Counted from the stretch's first letter, positions 22,881-32,527 are shown. The stretch: DNA of 64,000 nucleotides from VXMT01 sp965204835 (GCA_965204835.1 OZ242017.1:1178001-1242000); one strand, 5' to 3'. Program-made: numbers and translations. The notes: generated from the letters alone by a model not told the origin.

Positions 22881-25028
22881 TTACTCGCCCGTCGCGCTCC
22901 CAACCCCGTTGATCTCGTCCACCACCGCCAGCAGGTCGCCGAGGCGGTAGAAGTTCACCGCCACGAGGTTCGGCAGTTGCCCGCGCTCCGCCTCGCACTG
23001 CTGGAGGCGCGGCAACAGCACCTCGCGCGCGTTGAGGAGTTCTGCGTCGGCGGGCGAGGGCGCGATGTCCTCGATCCAGTGGTTCACGAGGAAGAGCGCG
23101 GCGTCCGCGGGGCCGCGGTTGCGCTCGCAGCTGAGGTCGTCGACGGAGTGGAAGCGGAACGGCGTCTCCTGGGCGACCTCGAAGCCTCGATGCAACCACG
23201 GGACGGGCGCGTCTGTGGCGTTCTCGGTCATCACGATCAGGCGCTCGTTGCGCTCGATGAGGGCCCCGACGGTCGGCCACGGCGCGGCGGGGCCGGGGTG
23301 CGCGTACGCGTAGCGGTCGAGCCCCGCCTCCTCGAACGCCGCGGCGATGTCGGCGGCGGGCGCCTCGTCCTGGATGAAGACGATCACCACCTCGCCCGGG
23401 TTGGTGACGAGGAATCGCCGGACGTCGTCGAGGCTCTCGCGCAGCGGGGTCGCGCCGAGCTCGCAGAAGCCGTGGCAGAGGTACAGCTCGCGACCGCTCG
23501 TGGGGCCGAGCCGGGCCGCGATGCGCTCACGCGACTCGACGGCCTCGAGGCCGTAGCGCTCGACCATCACGTCGCGGTTCCCGCCGAGCAGCTCGGTGGA
23601 GACGCCGTTGGGGGCGGGCGAGCCGAACCAGACGTCGATGAGCAGGCCGCGGATGCCGTGGTCGAGTTGCTCGGCGATGCCGTCGCGGTGGGCGGCGAAG
23701 AACCAGCCCTCGGAGGCCGCGGACATCGAGTTGTGCGTGGCGGCGAACGCCACCTCGTTGAGCGGGCGGTCGCACAGCTCGGCGTGCCCGTTGCACGCCG
23801 CAGGCGGGCCGCCGTCGCGTGCATCGTCGCCGCCGAGCACACCGAGGCCCGGGAGCAGGACGAGGGCGATCACGAGACCCACGCCGGCGAGGGCGCTGAG
23901 TGCGGCGACGCGGATCACGGGCGAGAGGCGCTGCCGCGGTGCGGCCGAGGCGCGCGCGAGGTCCTCGGCGGTCGTGCGGCGCTCGACCCAGAGCAGGCGG
24001 ACGAGCTCGGCCAGCCCGAGGTAGACGGCCGCGAGCCCGGCGATCGCGACGGTGAACTCGACCAGGTCGCCGGGGCTGACGAGTGCGACCCAGCCGACCG
24101 TGACGGCGAGGATGGCGCGCACGAGCCGCCCCGCGTTCGACCGCGGCGCGGTGATCAGCTCCCACAGGCGGGCAGGCGCCTCCGAGGGTCGGAAGCCGGC
24201 GAGCCACGGGCTCGCCGCGGTGGCGAGCACCGCGCCGCCCGCGCCGAGCGTGAGGTTCCACGACCGCAGGTCACCGAGGAATGCGTCCCATACCCCCTCG
24301 GCGGCGGCGCCCGCGCGCTCGTTGTCGATGACGGCCACGAGGACGGCCCTCGCGAAGTCGAGGAGCACGACCATCAGGACGCCGACGACGATGAGCGTGA
24401 TGCCGACGCGCATCGCGGCGCGGCGCCGTCCCTGTGCCACGGCCCAGGAGCCTGCAAGCGCCAGCACCGCGAGCAGCGGTAACACGAATGCGAGGACGCG
24501 GACACGCTCCGAGGTGGTGAGCACCGCGTGGAGGTACTCGGACTCGGCAACCTCGAGCACCTCCGTGTCGAGGTCCGGGATCGACTCGGCGAGTTCTGGG
24601 TTGAAGTTCGCGAGGGTCGGCTTGATCACGACCGACGCGTCGACGATCTGCAGCACGATCGGCTCGCGGGAGAACAGCGTGCGGTGCGTCTCGCGCAGCG
24701 CGGTCTCGTAGAGCTGCTCGAACGCGGCACTGCCGATCACGGCCTGTACGGCCGCCTCGATCAGCGGGCGAGCGGCGATCAGGTCGGGCGAGCCTTCCTC
24801 GATCAGCCCGTCGACGATGACCGTCGAGACGTACGCCTGCACGTCCTCGTCGTCGAGCGCGCGCACGGCGCGTTCGCTGAAGCCGTCGGCGTCGAACAGC
24901 ACCTCGTCGGCCCACAGCACCCACTCGGCGGCGACGAGGAGCGCCGCGCCCGCGAGGAGCAGCAGCCACGACGCGACGGGCCGTGGCGCCCGGCGCGCGA
25001 GGCGCAGCGCCTCGACTGTGCGGCTCAC
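22881..25028 (-). CDS. Multi-pass membrane protein with C-terminal PI-PLC-like phosphodiesterase domain
   Basis: A 715-residue protein. The N-terminal ~400 residues contain about seven hydrophobic segments and an extracytoplasmic loop after the first helix. The C-terminal ~300 residues resemble a PI-PLC X-type TIM barrel: FAATHNSMS (first catalytic His), IRGLLIDVWF, LYLCHGF (second His) and VVIVFIQDE. There are paired cysteines (CNGHAELC and LCHGFC) that suggest an oxidising, extracytoplasmic location. It may cleave phospho- or glycerophosphodiester bonds at the cell surface; the substrate is unknown. The start GTG 25028 lacks a clear ribosome site. Confidence 0.75.
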   Translation of the reverse strand: MSRTVEALRLARRAPRPVASWLLLLAGAALLVAAEWVLWADEVLFDADGFSERAVRALDDEDVQAYVSTVIVDGLIEEGSPDLIAARPLIEAAVQAVIGSAAFEQLYETALRETHRTLFSREPIVLQIVDASVVIKPTLANFNPELAESIPDLDTEVLEVAESEYLHAVLTTSERVRVLAFVLPLLAVLALAGSWAVAQGRRRAAMRVGITLIVVGVLMVVLLDFARAVLVAVIDNERAGAAAEGVWDAFLGDLRSWNLTLGAGGAVLATAASPWLAGFRPSEAPARLWELITAPRSNAGRLVRAILAVTVGWVALVSPGDLVEFTVAIAGLAAVYLGLAELVRLLWVERRTTAEDLARASAAPRQRLSPVIRVAALSALAGVGLVIALVLLPGLGVLGGDDARDGGPPAACNGHAELCDRPLNEVAFAATHNSMSAASEGWFFAAHRDGIAEQLDHGIRGLLIDVWFGSPAPNGVSTELLGGNRDVMVERYGLEAVESRERIAARLGPTSGRELYLCHGFCELGATPLRESLDDVRRFLVTNPGEVVIVFIQDEAPAADIAAAFEEAGLDRYAYAHPGPAAPWPTVGALIERNERLIVMTENATDAPVPWLHRGFEVAQETPFRFHSVDDLSCERNRGPADAALFLVNHWIEDIAPSPADAELLNAREVLLPRLQQCEAERGQLPNLVAVNFYRLGDLLAVVDEINGVGSATGE

Positions 25029-25062
25029 GGTCGCCGGCCGGTCGTCGTTGAGCGAGCAGGCA

Positions 25063-25941
25063 TCAGCTGTTGCGGCGGTACGCCTCGGCGAAGGCCGTGA
25101 TCGTGTCGATGTGTTGCTGCGGCGTGGTGAGCCCGGCGTTCATCGTGTTCAGCGTCACGTGCGTCGCGCCCGCCTCCTGCCATGCGCTTGCCTGCCCGAC
25201 CTGGTGCTCGACCGGCCCCAGTGAGGCCTCGGCGCGGCCGATGAGGGCGATCGCGTCCGGGTCGCGGCCGGCCTCCCGCGCGTGGTCGCGGACGCGGCCG
25301 AACCGCGCAACGAGGTCGGCGCGCTGCTCGTCGGTGTTGCCGCCGAGGGTGAGCCAGCCGTCGCCGTACTGCCCGATGCGACGCAGCACGCTCTCCGCGC
25401 CGCCGCCGAACCAGATCGGGATGCGCCGCTCCGGGCGCGGGTGGATCCCCGCGTCGCGGACGGTGTCGAACTCGCCCTCGAAGGTGACGAGGGGCTCCTC
25501 CCAGAGGCGGCGGATGAGCTGCACCTGCTCCTCCGAGCGGCGGCCGCGCGTGCGGAAGTCCTGCCCGAGCCCCTCGTACTCCACCTGGTTCCAGCCAATG
25601 CCGATGCCGAGCGTGAGCCGCCCGCCGGAGAGGATGTCGACCTCGGCGGCCTGCTTCGCGACGAGGGCCGTCTGGCGCTGCGGGAGGATGATGATGCCCG
25701 TGACCAGCCCGATGCGCTCGGTCGCGCCGGCCAGGTAGCCGAAGAGCACGAACGGCTCGTGGAACATCGACTCGTGCGTGTACGGCCCGCTCAGGTCGTG
25801 CTTCGAGGGGTCGGCGCCGAGGACGTGATCGTACGCGAGCAGGTAGTCGAACCCGGCAGCCTCGGCGGCCTGCGCGAAGTCGCGGATGGCGGCTGGGTCG
25901 CTCCCGAACTCAAGCTGCGGGTACGTCACGCCGATCTGCAT
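25063..25941 (-). CDS. LLM-class F420-dependent oxidoreductase
   Basis: A 292-residue luciferase-like protein of the TIGR03619-type subgroup. IGVTYPQLEFGSDPAAIRDFAQAAEAAGFDYLLAYDHVLG opens the barrel, GIIILPQRQTALVAKQAAEVDILSGGRLTLGIGIGWNQVEYEGLG is diagnostic, and PIWFGGGAESVLRRIGQYGDGW lies near the cofactor. It probably uses F420; the substrate is unknown. The ribosome site AAGGAG supports ATG 25941. It is upstream of the membrane phosphodiesterase gene on the same strand and divergent from the liv operon. Confidence 0.86.
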   Translation of the reverse strand: MQIGVTYPQLEFGSDPAAIRDFAQAAEAAGFDYLLAYDHVLGADPSKHDLSGPYTHESMFHEPFVLFGYLAGATERIGLVTGIIILPQRQTALVAKQAAEVDILSGGRLTLGIGIGWNQVEYEGLGQDFRTRGRRSEEQVQLIRRLWEEPLVTFEGEFDTVRDAGIHPRPERRIPIWFGGGAESVLRRIGQYGDGWLTLGGNTDEQRADLVARFGRVRDHAREAGRDPDAIALIGRAEASLGPVEHQVGQASAWQEAGATHVTLNTMNAGLTTPQQHIDTITAFAEAYRRNS

Positions 25942-26034
25942 GCTGGCTCCTTCGCAATCCGCCGGATTCGGGCTCGGCTCATGCTATCCCTGCATCACGT
26001 GCGGAGATAGCATCGCCGCGAACGGGGCGAGCCC

Positions 26035-26805
26035 ATGAGCACGCTGCTGGCCGTCCACGGGTTGGTGAAGCACTTCGGCGGCAACTACGCCGTCGACGGC
26101 GCCACGTTCGACGTCGAGCGCGGCTCCATCACGGGGATGATCGGCCCGAACGGCGCCGGCAAGACCACGTGCTTCAACTGCATCGCCGGCTCGCTCATGC
26201 CCGACGGCGGGCGCGTGGTCTTCGGGGGCGAAGACATCACCGGCCTGCCGTCGTACCGGGTCTTCCGGCGGGGGCTGACCCGCACGTTCCAGATCCCGCA
26301 GGAGCTGGGCGCGATGACCGTGCTCGAGAACCTCATGGTCGTGCCGGCCGAGCAGAGTGGCGAGCGCGTCGTCGACAGCTGGCTGCGACCCTGGCGCGTC
26401 GCCGCGCAGGAGCGCGCGATCGCCGAGCGGGCGCACGAGGTGCTCGCCGAGGTCGACCTCACGCACGAGGCGCAGAACTACGCAGGCAACCTCTCCGGAG
26501 GGCAGCGCAAGCTGCTGGAGCTGGCGCGCGCGCTGATGTCCAGCCCGAGCATGATCCTCCTCGACGAGCCGAGCGCGGGCGTGAACCCGACGCTCACGAG
26601 GCGCCTCGTGGACCACATCCGGGGCCTGCGCGACCGCTTCGGGATCACGTTCTTCGTGATCGCCCACGACATGGACTTCATGATGCGGCTCTGCGAGCGG
26701 CTGATCGTGATGGCCGACGGCCGCGTGCTCGTCGACGGCGAGCCGCAGGCCGTGCTCGAGGATGAGACCGTGCAGGCCGCCTACCTCGGGACGGTGGCGC
26801 GGTGA
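26035..26805 (+). CDS. livG: Branched-chain amino-acid-type ABC transporter ATP-binding protein (LivG)
   Basis: A 256-residue ABC ATPase. Walker A is GPNGAGKTT (~37-45), the signature is LSGGQRKLLELARALM, and Walker B is MILLDEPSAGVNP. The insertion RTFQIPQELGAMTVLENLMV is typical of LivG in HAAT-family importers. It is the first gene of livG-livF-livH-livM, overlapping livF by 4 nt. It powers import of a hydrophobic amino acid, amide or urea-like solute. Confidence 0.92.
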   Translation: MSTLLAVHGLVKHFGGNYAVDGATFDVERGSITGMIGPNGAGKTTCFNCIAGSLMPDGGRVVFGGEDITGLPSYRVFRRGLTRTFQIPQELGAMTVLENLMVVPAEQSGERVVDSWLRPWRVAAQERAIAERAHEVLAEVDLTHEAQNYAGNLSGGQRKLLELARALMSSPSMILLDEPSAGVNPTLTRRLVDHIRGLRDRFGITFFVIAHDMDFMMRLCERLIVMADGRVLVDGEPQAVLEDETVQAAYLGTVAR

Positions 26806-27551
26806 GCCCGCTGCTGGAGGTCGAGGACGTCACGGCCGGCTACGGCAGCGTGATGATCGTCCACGAGGTCTCGATCCGGCTCGAAGCCGGGGAACTGGTC
26901 ACGGTCATCGGGCCGAACGGGGCCGGGAAGTCCACGCTGCTCAAGGCGATCTTCGGGCTGCTTCCCGTGAGCGGCGGCGAGGTACGGCTGAGCGGGGACA
27001 CCGTGACCGACGAGGCTCCCTCGCGCATGGTGCGGCTGGGCGCCTCGTTCGTGCCGCAGACGGACAACGTGTTCCCGTCGCTGACGATCCGCGAGAACCT
27101 TGAGATGGGCGCGTACCAGCGCGCCCGAGGTGTCGCCGAGCGCGTCGACGAGGTGCTCGCGCTCTTCCCTGAGCTGAGCGAGCGGACGGGCGAGCAGGCG
27201 GCGCGGCTCTCCGGCGGGCAGCGCCAGGCGCTCGCGATCGCGCGCGCGCTCATGCTCGATCCGAGGGTGCTGCTCCTCGACGAGCCGACGGCCGCGCTCT
27301 CGCCGGTGCGACGGCAGGAGATCTTCAGCAGGCTGATGGCCATCCGCGAGGGCGGCGTGGCGCTGCTCATGGTCGAGCAGAACGCCCGCGAGGCCCTCGC
27401 CATCTCCGACCGCGCCTACGTGCTCGTCGACGGCCGGAACGCGCACGAGCAGCCGGGCCCGGAGATGCTCGCCAACCCGGAGGTCGGCCGGCTCTTCCTC
27501 GGCCTCGACAGCATCGAGGACGGCGACGAACCAGACGCGGCTGGCGCATGA
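26802..27551 (+). CDS. livF: Branched-chain amino-acid-type ABC transporter ATP-binding protein (LivF)
   Basis: A 249-residue ABC ATPase with Walker A GPNGAGKST, signature LSGGQRQALAIARALM and Walker B VLLLDEPTAALSP. The VPQTDNVFPSLTIRENLEMGAY segment is typical of LivF. The start is GTG 26802 within a GTGA overlap with livG, and the end overlaps livH by 4 nt (ATGA), so the operon is translationally coupled. Confidence 0.92.
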   Translation: MSPLLEVEDVTAGYGSVMIVHEVSIRLEAGELVTVIGPNGAGKSTLLKAIFGLLPVSGGEVRLSGDTVTDEAPSRMVRLGASFVPQTDNVFPSLTIRENLEMGAYQRARGVAERVDEVLALFPELSERTGEQAARLSGGQRQALAIARALMLDPRVLLLDEPTAALSPVRRQEIFSRLMAIREGGVALLMVEQNAREALAISDRAYVLVDGRNAHEQPGPEMLANPEVGRLFLGLDSIEDGDEPDAAGA

Positions 27552-28468
27552 CCGACATCCTGCAACTCGTGATCATCGGCACCGTCGTCGGCTCGATCAT
27601 CGGGCTCGGCGCGATGGGGCTGACGCTGACGTTCGGGGTGCTCAAGTTCGCGAACTTCGCGCACGCGGACCTGATGACGCTCGGCATGTACCTCGCGTTC
27701 TTCGTCTTCGTGGACCTCGGCGTGGTCGGCCCGCACGTCGGGCCGTTCTCGTTCGGCTGGGGGTTGATCCCCGCGGCGCTCTTCGCGTGTGTCGGGGTCG
27801 CGGCGGTATCGGTCGCCGCGGACCGGTTCGTGTTCCGGCCGCTGCGAGGGCGGGGCAGCGACTTCCTGAACATCGCGGTCGCCTCGCTCGGTATCGCGAT
27901 CGCGCTGCAGGCGGTGATCCAGGCGATCTGGGGGTCGGCGCCGCTGCGCTACCACAGCGAGATCCACAAGGCGTGGACGTTCGCCGGGGGCCTCAAGATC
28001 AAGCCCGACCAGATCCTGATCATCGGGCTCACGCTGGCCATGGCGGTCGGCCTCTACCTGCTGCTGCACCGCACCCGCCTCGGCACGGCGATGCGCGCGA
28101 CGTCCGACAACGCCGCGCTCGCCGAGGCGAGCGGCATCGAGACGGAGCGCGTGCGCGTCGCGACGTGGGTCATCGCCGCCGCGATGACGGCCGTGGCGGG
28201 CGTGTTGTTCGCGCTGCAGTCGCAGCTGCGCTTCGACGCGGGGTTCGAGTTCCTGCTGCTGCCGATGTTCGCCGCGGTCATCCTCGGCGGGATCGGGAAC
28301 CCGTGGGGCGCGCTGGTGGGCGGGCTCATCGTCGGCATCTCGCAGGAGCTATCGACCGAGTGGATCAACACCGGGTTCAAGCCGGCGGTGCCGTTCGTGC
28401 TCCTGATCGTCATCCTGATCGTGCGCCCGCGCGGCATCTTCGGCTCTGAGACGCAGTGGTCGACGTGA
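27548..28468 (+). CDS. livH: Branched-chain amino-acid-type ABC transporter permease (LivH)
   Basis: A 306-residue inner-membrane permease with about eight hydrophobic helices. It begins with the LivH-type IGTVVGSIIGLGAMGLTLTFGVLKFANFAHADLMTLGMY and contains RTRLGTAMRATSDNAALAEASGIETERV, the cytoplasmic loop that contacts the ATPases. It pairs with LivM downstream. Confidence 0.92.
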   Translation: MTDILQLVIIGTVVGSIIGLGAMGLTLTFGVLKFANFAHADLMTLGMYLAFFVFVDLGVVGPHVGPFSFGWGLIPAALFACVGVAAVSVAADRFVFRPLRGRGSDFLNIAVASLGIAIALQAVIQAIWGSAPLRYHSEIHKAWTFAGGLKIKPDQILIIGLTLAMAVGLYLLLHRTRLGTAMRATSDNAALAEASGIETERVRVATWVIAAAMTAVAGVLFALQSQLRFDAGFEFLLLPMFAAVILGGIGNPWGALVGGLIVGISQELSTEWINTGFKPAVPFVLLIVILIVRPRGIFGSETQWST

Positions 28469-29553
28469 TGTTGCCGCTCGACGCGCTCACACCCTTCGCG
28501 GGCGAGTTGCCCGCCCTGATCACCTTCACCGGGAGCGTGAACTGGTCGGTCGGCTTCCTGACCACGGCGGCGATCTTCGCGATGGTCGCGCTCGCGCTGA
28601 ACGTGCAGTGGGGCTACACGGGCACAATCAACTTCGGCGTGGTCGCCTTCTTCGGCGTCGGGGCGTACGTCAGTGCGCTGCTCACCCTCGACGCCCCCGG
28701 GGACTTCGAGAGCTACGCCGGGGGCCTCGAGCTGCCGATCCCGGTCGGCTGGATCGGCGGGCTGGTCGCGGGCGGCGTCCTCGCGCTGCTCGTCGGCCTG
28801 CCCACGCTGCGGCTGCGCGACGACTTCCTGGCCATCGCCACCATCGGCATCGCGACGATCCTGCGCAGCATCGCCAACACGCAGGAGGGCCTGGTCAACC
28901 GCGCGCGAGGGCTCAACGGCATCCCCCGGCCGCTCGAGGGCCTGGCGGCCGACCTCGGCGTCGACTACGACCTCGTGCTGCTCGTGCTGACGTCCACGGC
29001 GCTGCTGACGGTGTTCCTCGTGGTGCGCGGCGCGACGGCGTCGCCGTGGGGGCGGGTGCTGCGCGCGATCCGCGAGAACGAGGCGACGGCCCAGTCGGTC
29101 GGCAAGCGGACGACCAGCTATCGGATGCAGAGCTTCGTCCTCGGCGGGGCGCTGATGGGCCTCGCCGGGGCGATCTGGGCGCACCGCATCGGCACCATCG
29201 CGCCCGACTCCTTCGACAACCTGACGACGTTCCTGGTCTGGACGATGGTGATCGTGGGGGGCAGCGGCAACAACCGCGGCGTGATGCTCGGCGCGCTGGT
29301 GGTGGGCTTCGTGTGGTTCGGGTTGCCGCTCATCCAGGAGGAGCTGCCGGACTTCCTCGGCACGCGCGTCTTCATGCTGCGGCGGATCGCGATCGGGATG
29401 CTCATCGTAGCGTTCGTGCTCGCGCGGCCGCAGGGCCTGCTGGCCGAGGAGGCGCGTGTCAGCCGGTTCGCGCCCCGGGGGGACGGAGGCGGCGACTTAT
29501 GGCCGGGGCTCCGGGCGCGCATCCGCGGGCAACCCGGCGGCGGCGCGGCCTAG
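28456..29553 (+). CDS. livM: Branched-chain amino-acid-type ABC transporter permease (LivM)
   Basis: A 365-residue permease. ALNVQWGYTGTINFGVVAFFGVGAY and PTLRLRDDFLAIATIGIATILRSIANT are typical of LivM, and WGRVLRAIRENEATAQSVGKRT is the ATPase-contact loop. Three in-frame starts compete: GTG 28456, GTG 28465 and ATG 28468. The ATG shares a base with the livH stop (TGATG) and is the most likely in use. The operon ends at a strong hairpin. Confidence 0.9.
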   Translation: MVDVMLPLDALTPFAGELPALITFTGSVNWSVGFLTTAAIFAMVALALNVQWGYTGTINFGVVAFFGVGAYVSALLTLDAPGDFESYAGGLELPIPVGWIGGLVAGGVLALLVGLPTLRLRDDFLAIATIGIATILRSIANTQEGLVNRARGLNGIPRPLEGLAADLGVDYDLVLLVLTSTALLTVFLVVRGATASPWGRVLRAIRENEATAQSVGKRTTSYRMQSFVLGGALMGLAGAIWAHRIGTIAPDSFDNLTTFLVWTMVIVGGSGNNRGVMLGALVVGFVWFGLPLIQEELPDFLGTRVFMLRRIAIGMLIVAFVLARPQGLLAEEARVSRFAPRGDGGGDLWPGLRARIRGQPGGGAA

Positions 29554-29579
29554 GGCCAACGCCCGGACGTAGACACCGA

Positions 29580-29603
29580 GCGGGCGGCCAACCGGCCGCC
29601 CGC
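29580..29603 (+). terminator. Terminator of the liv operon
   Basis: A perfect 10-bp stem (29580-29589 with 29594-29603) and AACC loop, followed by TTGCTTG. It lies between convergent genes and probably acts on both strands. Confidence 0.75.
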
Positions 29604-29633
29604 TTGCTTGTCCGGAGATGGCTTCCGGTCCGG

Positions 29634-31022
29634 CTATTCGAGGCTGAACGGCCACTCGGTCACGGAGACGATCGTGCCCTCCGCGTACTGCCAGACCTCG
29701 ATGAAGCCCGAGGTCACGTCGCCGACATCGTTCCAGTCGAGCGACGTAGCCGCGCCCTCGTAGTTGATGTCGCCCCCGCCGCGCACGGCCTCGAGTGCCG
29801 CGAGCATGCTCGGGACACCCGGGATCGCCGTCGTACCGCCTGGCCCGCCGACGCGCGGGAGCTGGTCGCGGATGGCGGCGCCGTCCGTCGAGCCCGCGGC
29901 CTCCGCCGCCAGCGCGAGCGCGATCACGGCGTCGTACGCCTCACGGACGAATGGGAGCGTCGGCAGCTCGCCGTGCTCGCCCATGTAGGCGGCGTCCCAG
30001 GCGGCGAGCGACGCAGTGCCCGGGCCGGCGCCCGGCGCGGTGCCGAACATGCCGTTGAGGTACTCGGCCCCGATGCCGTCGATGAGGTCCTGGCTCTTCG
30101 TGCCGTCGACGAAGAGGAACGTCGTGAAGATGTCGTTCTCGATCGACTCGCGGATGAAGACCAGCGCCTCGTCCGGGAAGGCGACGGCGACGAGCACCGT
30201 CGCGCCCTCGTCGGCGGCCTGCTGCAGCTCCGCCAGGTACGAGATCTGCCCGTCGGCCGAGTAGGCCACGGCGGTGACGGTCCCGCCGAAGCCGGAGGTG
30301 AGGGCGCCGCTGAAGGCGTCCGAGAGGCCCTGGCCGTAGGCGTCGTCGCGGTAGAGGACGCCGACATTGTCGAAGCCCTGGTCGCTGGCGAGCTTGGCGA
30401 GGATCACGCCCTGCGCGGCGTCCGACGTGGTGCTGCGGAACAGGTAGCCACTGTCGTTGGCCACCGACAGCGCCGGCGATGTGGCCGAGGGCGAGATGAC
30501 GGGGATGCCCGCCGGGCCGGCGACGCTCTCCGCGACCGCCAGCGTGACGGTGCTCGAGAGCGGTCCCACGATGGCGTGTACGCCCTCCACCTCGATCAGG
30601 CGGCGGGCCTCCTCGACGCCCTGGGTCGGGTCGACGCGCGTGTCGCCGGTCACGACGACCACGTCCTGCCCGTTGACGCCGCCGGCGGCGTTGATGTGCT
30701 TGATGGCGAGGTCGACGCCCGTCTGGATGACGGGTCCAAACTCGGCAATGGGGCCGGAGAAGTCGGCGAGGAAGCCGATCTTGAACTGCTCGCCCTGCGG
30801 CTCGGGCTCGGGGGTGGCAGCGGGCTCCTCGGTGGGAGTGGCTGTCGGCTCCTGGGTCGGCGTCGCGGTGGCCGGAGCGGCGGTGGCTGTCGCGGGCGCC
30901 GCGGTCGGCGTCGGCTCCGGCTCATCGTCGCCATCGCAGGCGACGAGGGCCACGCTCAGCGCGGCGGCCAGCACGGCCAGCAGTGCGAGTGGGGCGCGTG
31001 TACGCAGGAATCCTCTCAGCAT
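29634..31022 (-). CDS. Liv-type ABC transporter substrate-binding lipoprotein, paralog 1
   Basis: A 462-residue periplasmic-binding protein of the LivK (type 1) family. A signal peptide ends at the lipobox LVAC, followed by a Pro/Thr/Ala/Glu linker of about 45 residues that spaces the domain from the membrane. The binding domain begins FKIGFLADFSGPIAEFG and contains VTGDTRVDPTQGVEEARRLIEVEG and VGPLSSTVTLAV. It faces the livGFHM operon from the opposite strand and is closely similar to the next gene upstream. The ligand is unknown; a hydrophobic amino acid is the default guess. Confidence 0.9.
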   Translation of the reverse strand: MLRGFLRTRAPLALLAVLAAALSVALVACDGDDEPEPTPTAAPATATAAPATATPTQEPTATPTEEPAATPEPEPQGEQFKIGFLADFSGPIAEFGPVIQTGVDLAIKHINAAGGVNGQDVVVVTGDTRVDPTQGVEEARRLIEVEGVHAIVGPLSSTVTLAVAESVAGPAGIPVISPSATSPALSVANDSGYLFRSTTSDAAQGVILAKLASDQGFDNVGVLYRDDAYGQGLSDAFSGALTSGFGGTVTAVAYSADGQISYLAELQQAADEGATVLVAVAFPDEALVFIRESIENDIFTTFLFVDGTKSQDLIDGIGAEYLNGMFGTAPGAGPGTASLAAWDAAYMGEHGELPTLPFVREAYDAVIALALAAEAAGSTDGAAIRDQLPRVGGPGGTTAIPGVPSMLAALEAVRGGGDINYEGAATSLDWNDVGDVTSGFIEVWQYAEGTIVSVTEWPFSLE

Positions 31023-31165
31023 GACGTTTCCCCCTGTCCGAATCGTGATGCAACACGGCGAGCATAGCTACTCGGCCGCTGCTCGAAGGCTAGCGCGCCC
31101 CTCCGCCAGAGACCATACGTCGAGCCGACGCGCGCCTAGAGGGCGCGTCACATGCCGCAGCGAGA

Positions 31166-32413
31166 TCAGTCGATCGTGAACGGGATGTCCCGGACGGTGA
31201 CGATCGACCCGTCGCGGTACTCCCAGATCTCGATGAAGCCCGAGGTCACATCGCCGACGCCGTCCCAGTCGACGGTGGTCGCCGCGCCCTCGTAGTTGAT
31301 GTCGTCGCCGTTGCGCAGGGCTTCCAGTGCGCCGCGGACGCCCTCGGGGCCGGCGATGAAGACCGCGCCGCCGGGATTCGCGATGCGTGTGAGCTGGTCG
31401 CGGATCGCCGCGCCGTCCGTCGAGCCCGCCGCCTGCGCGGCGAGCGCGATCGCGATGACCGCGTCGTACGGCTCGCGCACGTACGGCACGGTCGGGAGCT
31501 CCCCGTACTCGGCCAGGTAGGAGGCGTCCCACGCCTCGCTCGCGGGCGTCGCGGGGCCGCTGCCGGGCGCCGTGCCCCTCGAGCCGTCCAGGTGCTCGGC
31601 CCCGATCGCGTCGATGAGCTCCTGGCTGCGCGTGCCGTCGACGAACAGGAAGCGGGAGAAGATGCCGTTCTCGGTCGCCTCGCGCAGGAACAGGCGCGCC
31701 TCCTCGGGGAAGGCGATGGCGACCAGCACCTCGGCGCCCTCACCGGCGACGCGGTTGAGCTCCGAGAGGTAGGACGCTTGACCCTTCGGCGCGTACGCGG
31801 CCGTGGTGACCGTGCCGTCGAAGGCCCGGCTGAACTCCTCCGCGAGGCCCTGCCCGTAGGCGTCGTCGCGGAACAGCACGCCGACGTTCGTGTAGCCCTC
31901 GTCGCTGGCGAGCGCCGCCAGCGCGACGCCCTGTGCGGCGTCCGAGATGGTCGTGCGGAACAGGTAGCCGTCGTCGTCGACCGTGGTAATCGCGGGTGAG
32001 GTCGCCGAGGGCGAGATCACGGGGATGCCTGCGTCCCGGGCCACGCTCTCGATGACGGCGAGCGTGACGGAGCTGGAGAGCGGCCCCACGATGGCGTGCA
32101 CCCCTTCAACGTCGATGAGCCTCCGGGCCTCCTCGACGCCCTGCGTGGGGTCGACGCGCGTGTCACCGGTGACGATGACCACGTCCTGCCCGTTGACCCC
32201 GCCGGCCTTGTTGACGTGCAGGACGGCGAGCTCGATGGCGTTGAGGGTCGGGGGGCTGAATTCGGCGAGCGGTCCGGAGAAGTCCAGCAGCACGCCGATC
32301 CGCAGCTGGTCGCCCTCGTCGTCCCCGCAAGACGCGATAGCGAGAGCGGTGGCCGCGAGGATCGCGAGCAGCAGCCCTGCGCCGTATCGAAGAAGCGTCG
32401 CCACACGAGTCAT
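31166..32413 (-). CDS. Liv-type ABC transporter substrate-binding lipoprotein, paralog 2
   Basis: A 415-residue LivK-family lipoprotein. I chose ATG 32413 because GGAGAT lies 5 nt upstream and the signal peptide then starts MTRVATLLRYG; the lipobox is IASC. Unlike paralog 1 it has almost no linker. The two share long blocks such as VTGDTRVDPTQGVEEARRLI.VEG and VNGQDVV, plus the same VGDVTSGFIE ending, so they arose by tandem duplication. It may supply a second ligand specificity to the same transporter. Confidence 0.9.
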   Translation of the reverse strand: MTRVATLLRYGAGLLLAILAATALAIASCGDDEGDQLRIGVLLDFSGPLAEFSPPTLNAIELAVLHVNKAGGVNGQDVVIVTGDTRVDPTQGVEEARRLIDVEGVHAIVGPLSSSVTLAVIESVARDAGIPVISPSATSPAITTVDDDGYLFRTTISDAAQGVALAALASDEGYTNVGVLFRDDAYGQGLAEEFSRAFDGTVTTAAYAPKGQASYLSELNRVAGEGAEVLVAIAFPEEARLFLREATENGIFSRFLFVDGTRSQELIDAIGAEHLDGSRGTAPGSGPATPASEAWDASYLAEYGELPTVPYVREPYDAVIAIALAAQAAGSTDGAAIRDQLTRIANPGGAVFIAGPEGVRGALEALRNGDDINYEGAATTVDWDGVGDVTSGFIEIWEYRDGSIVTVRDIPFTID

Positions 32414-32527
32414 CGGATCTCCACCTGTATCCCCACGCACGAGTTGCCCGGCCCAACTGTACCGGGAGATCGTCCCTCATCACATATGTGCAGCGATTCC
32501 CGCTCGCCCGGATGCCGCGGGCAGCGC

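Noticed and set aside
28608..31067. An 819-codon open frame on the plus strand across livM and the first binding-protein gene
   Set aside because: It overlaps two confident genes in another frame or strand and crosses a terminator hairpin.
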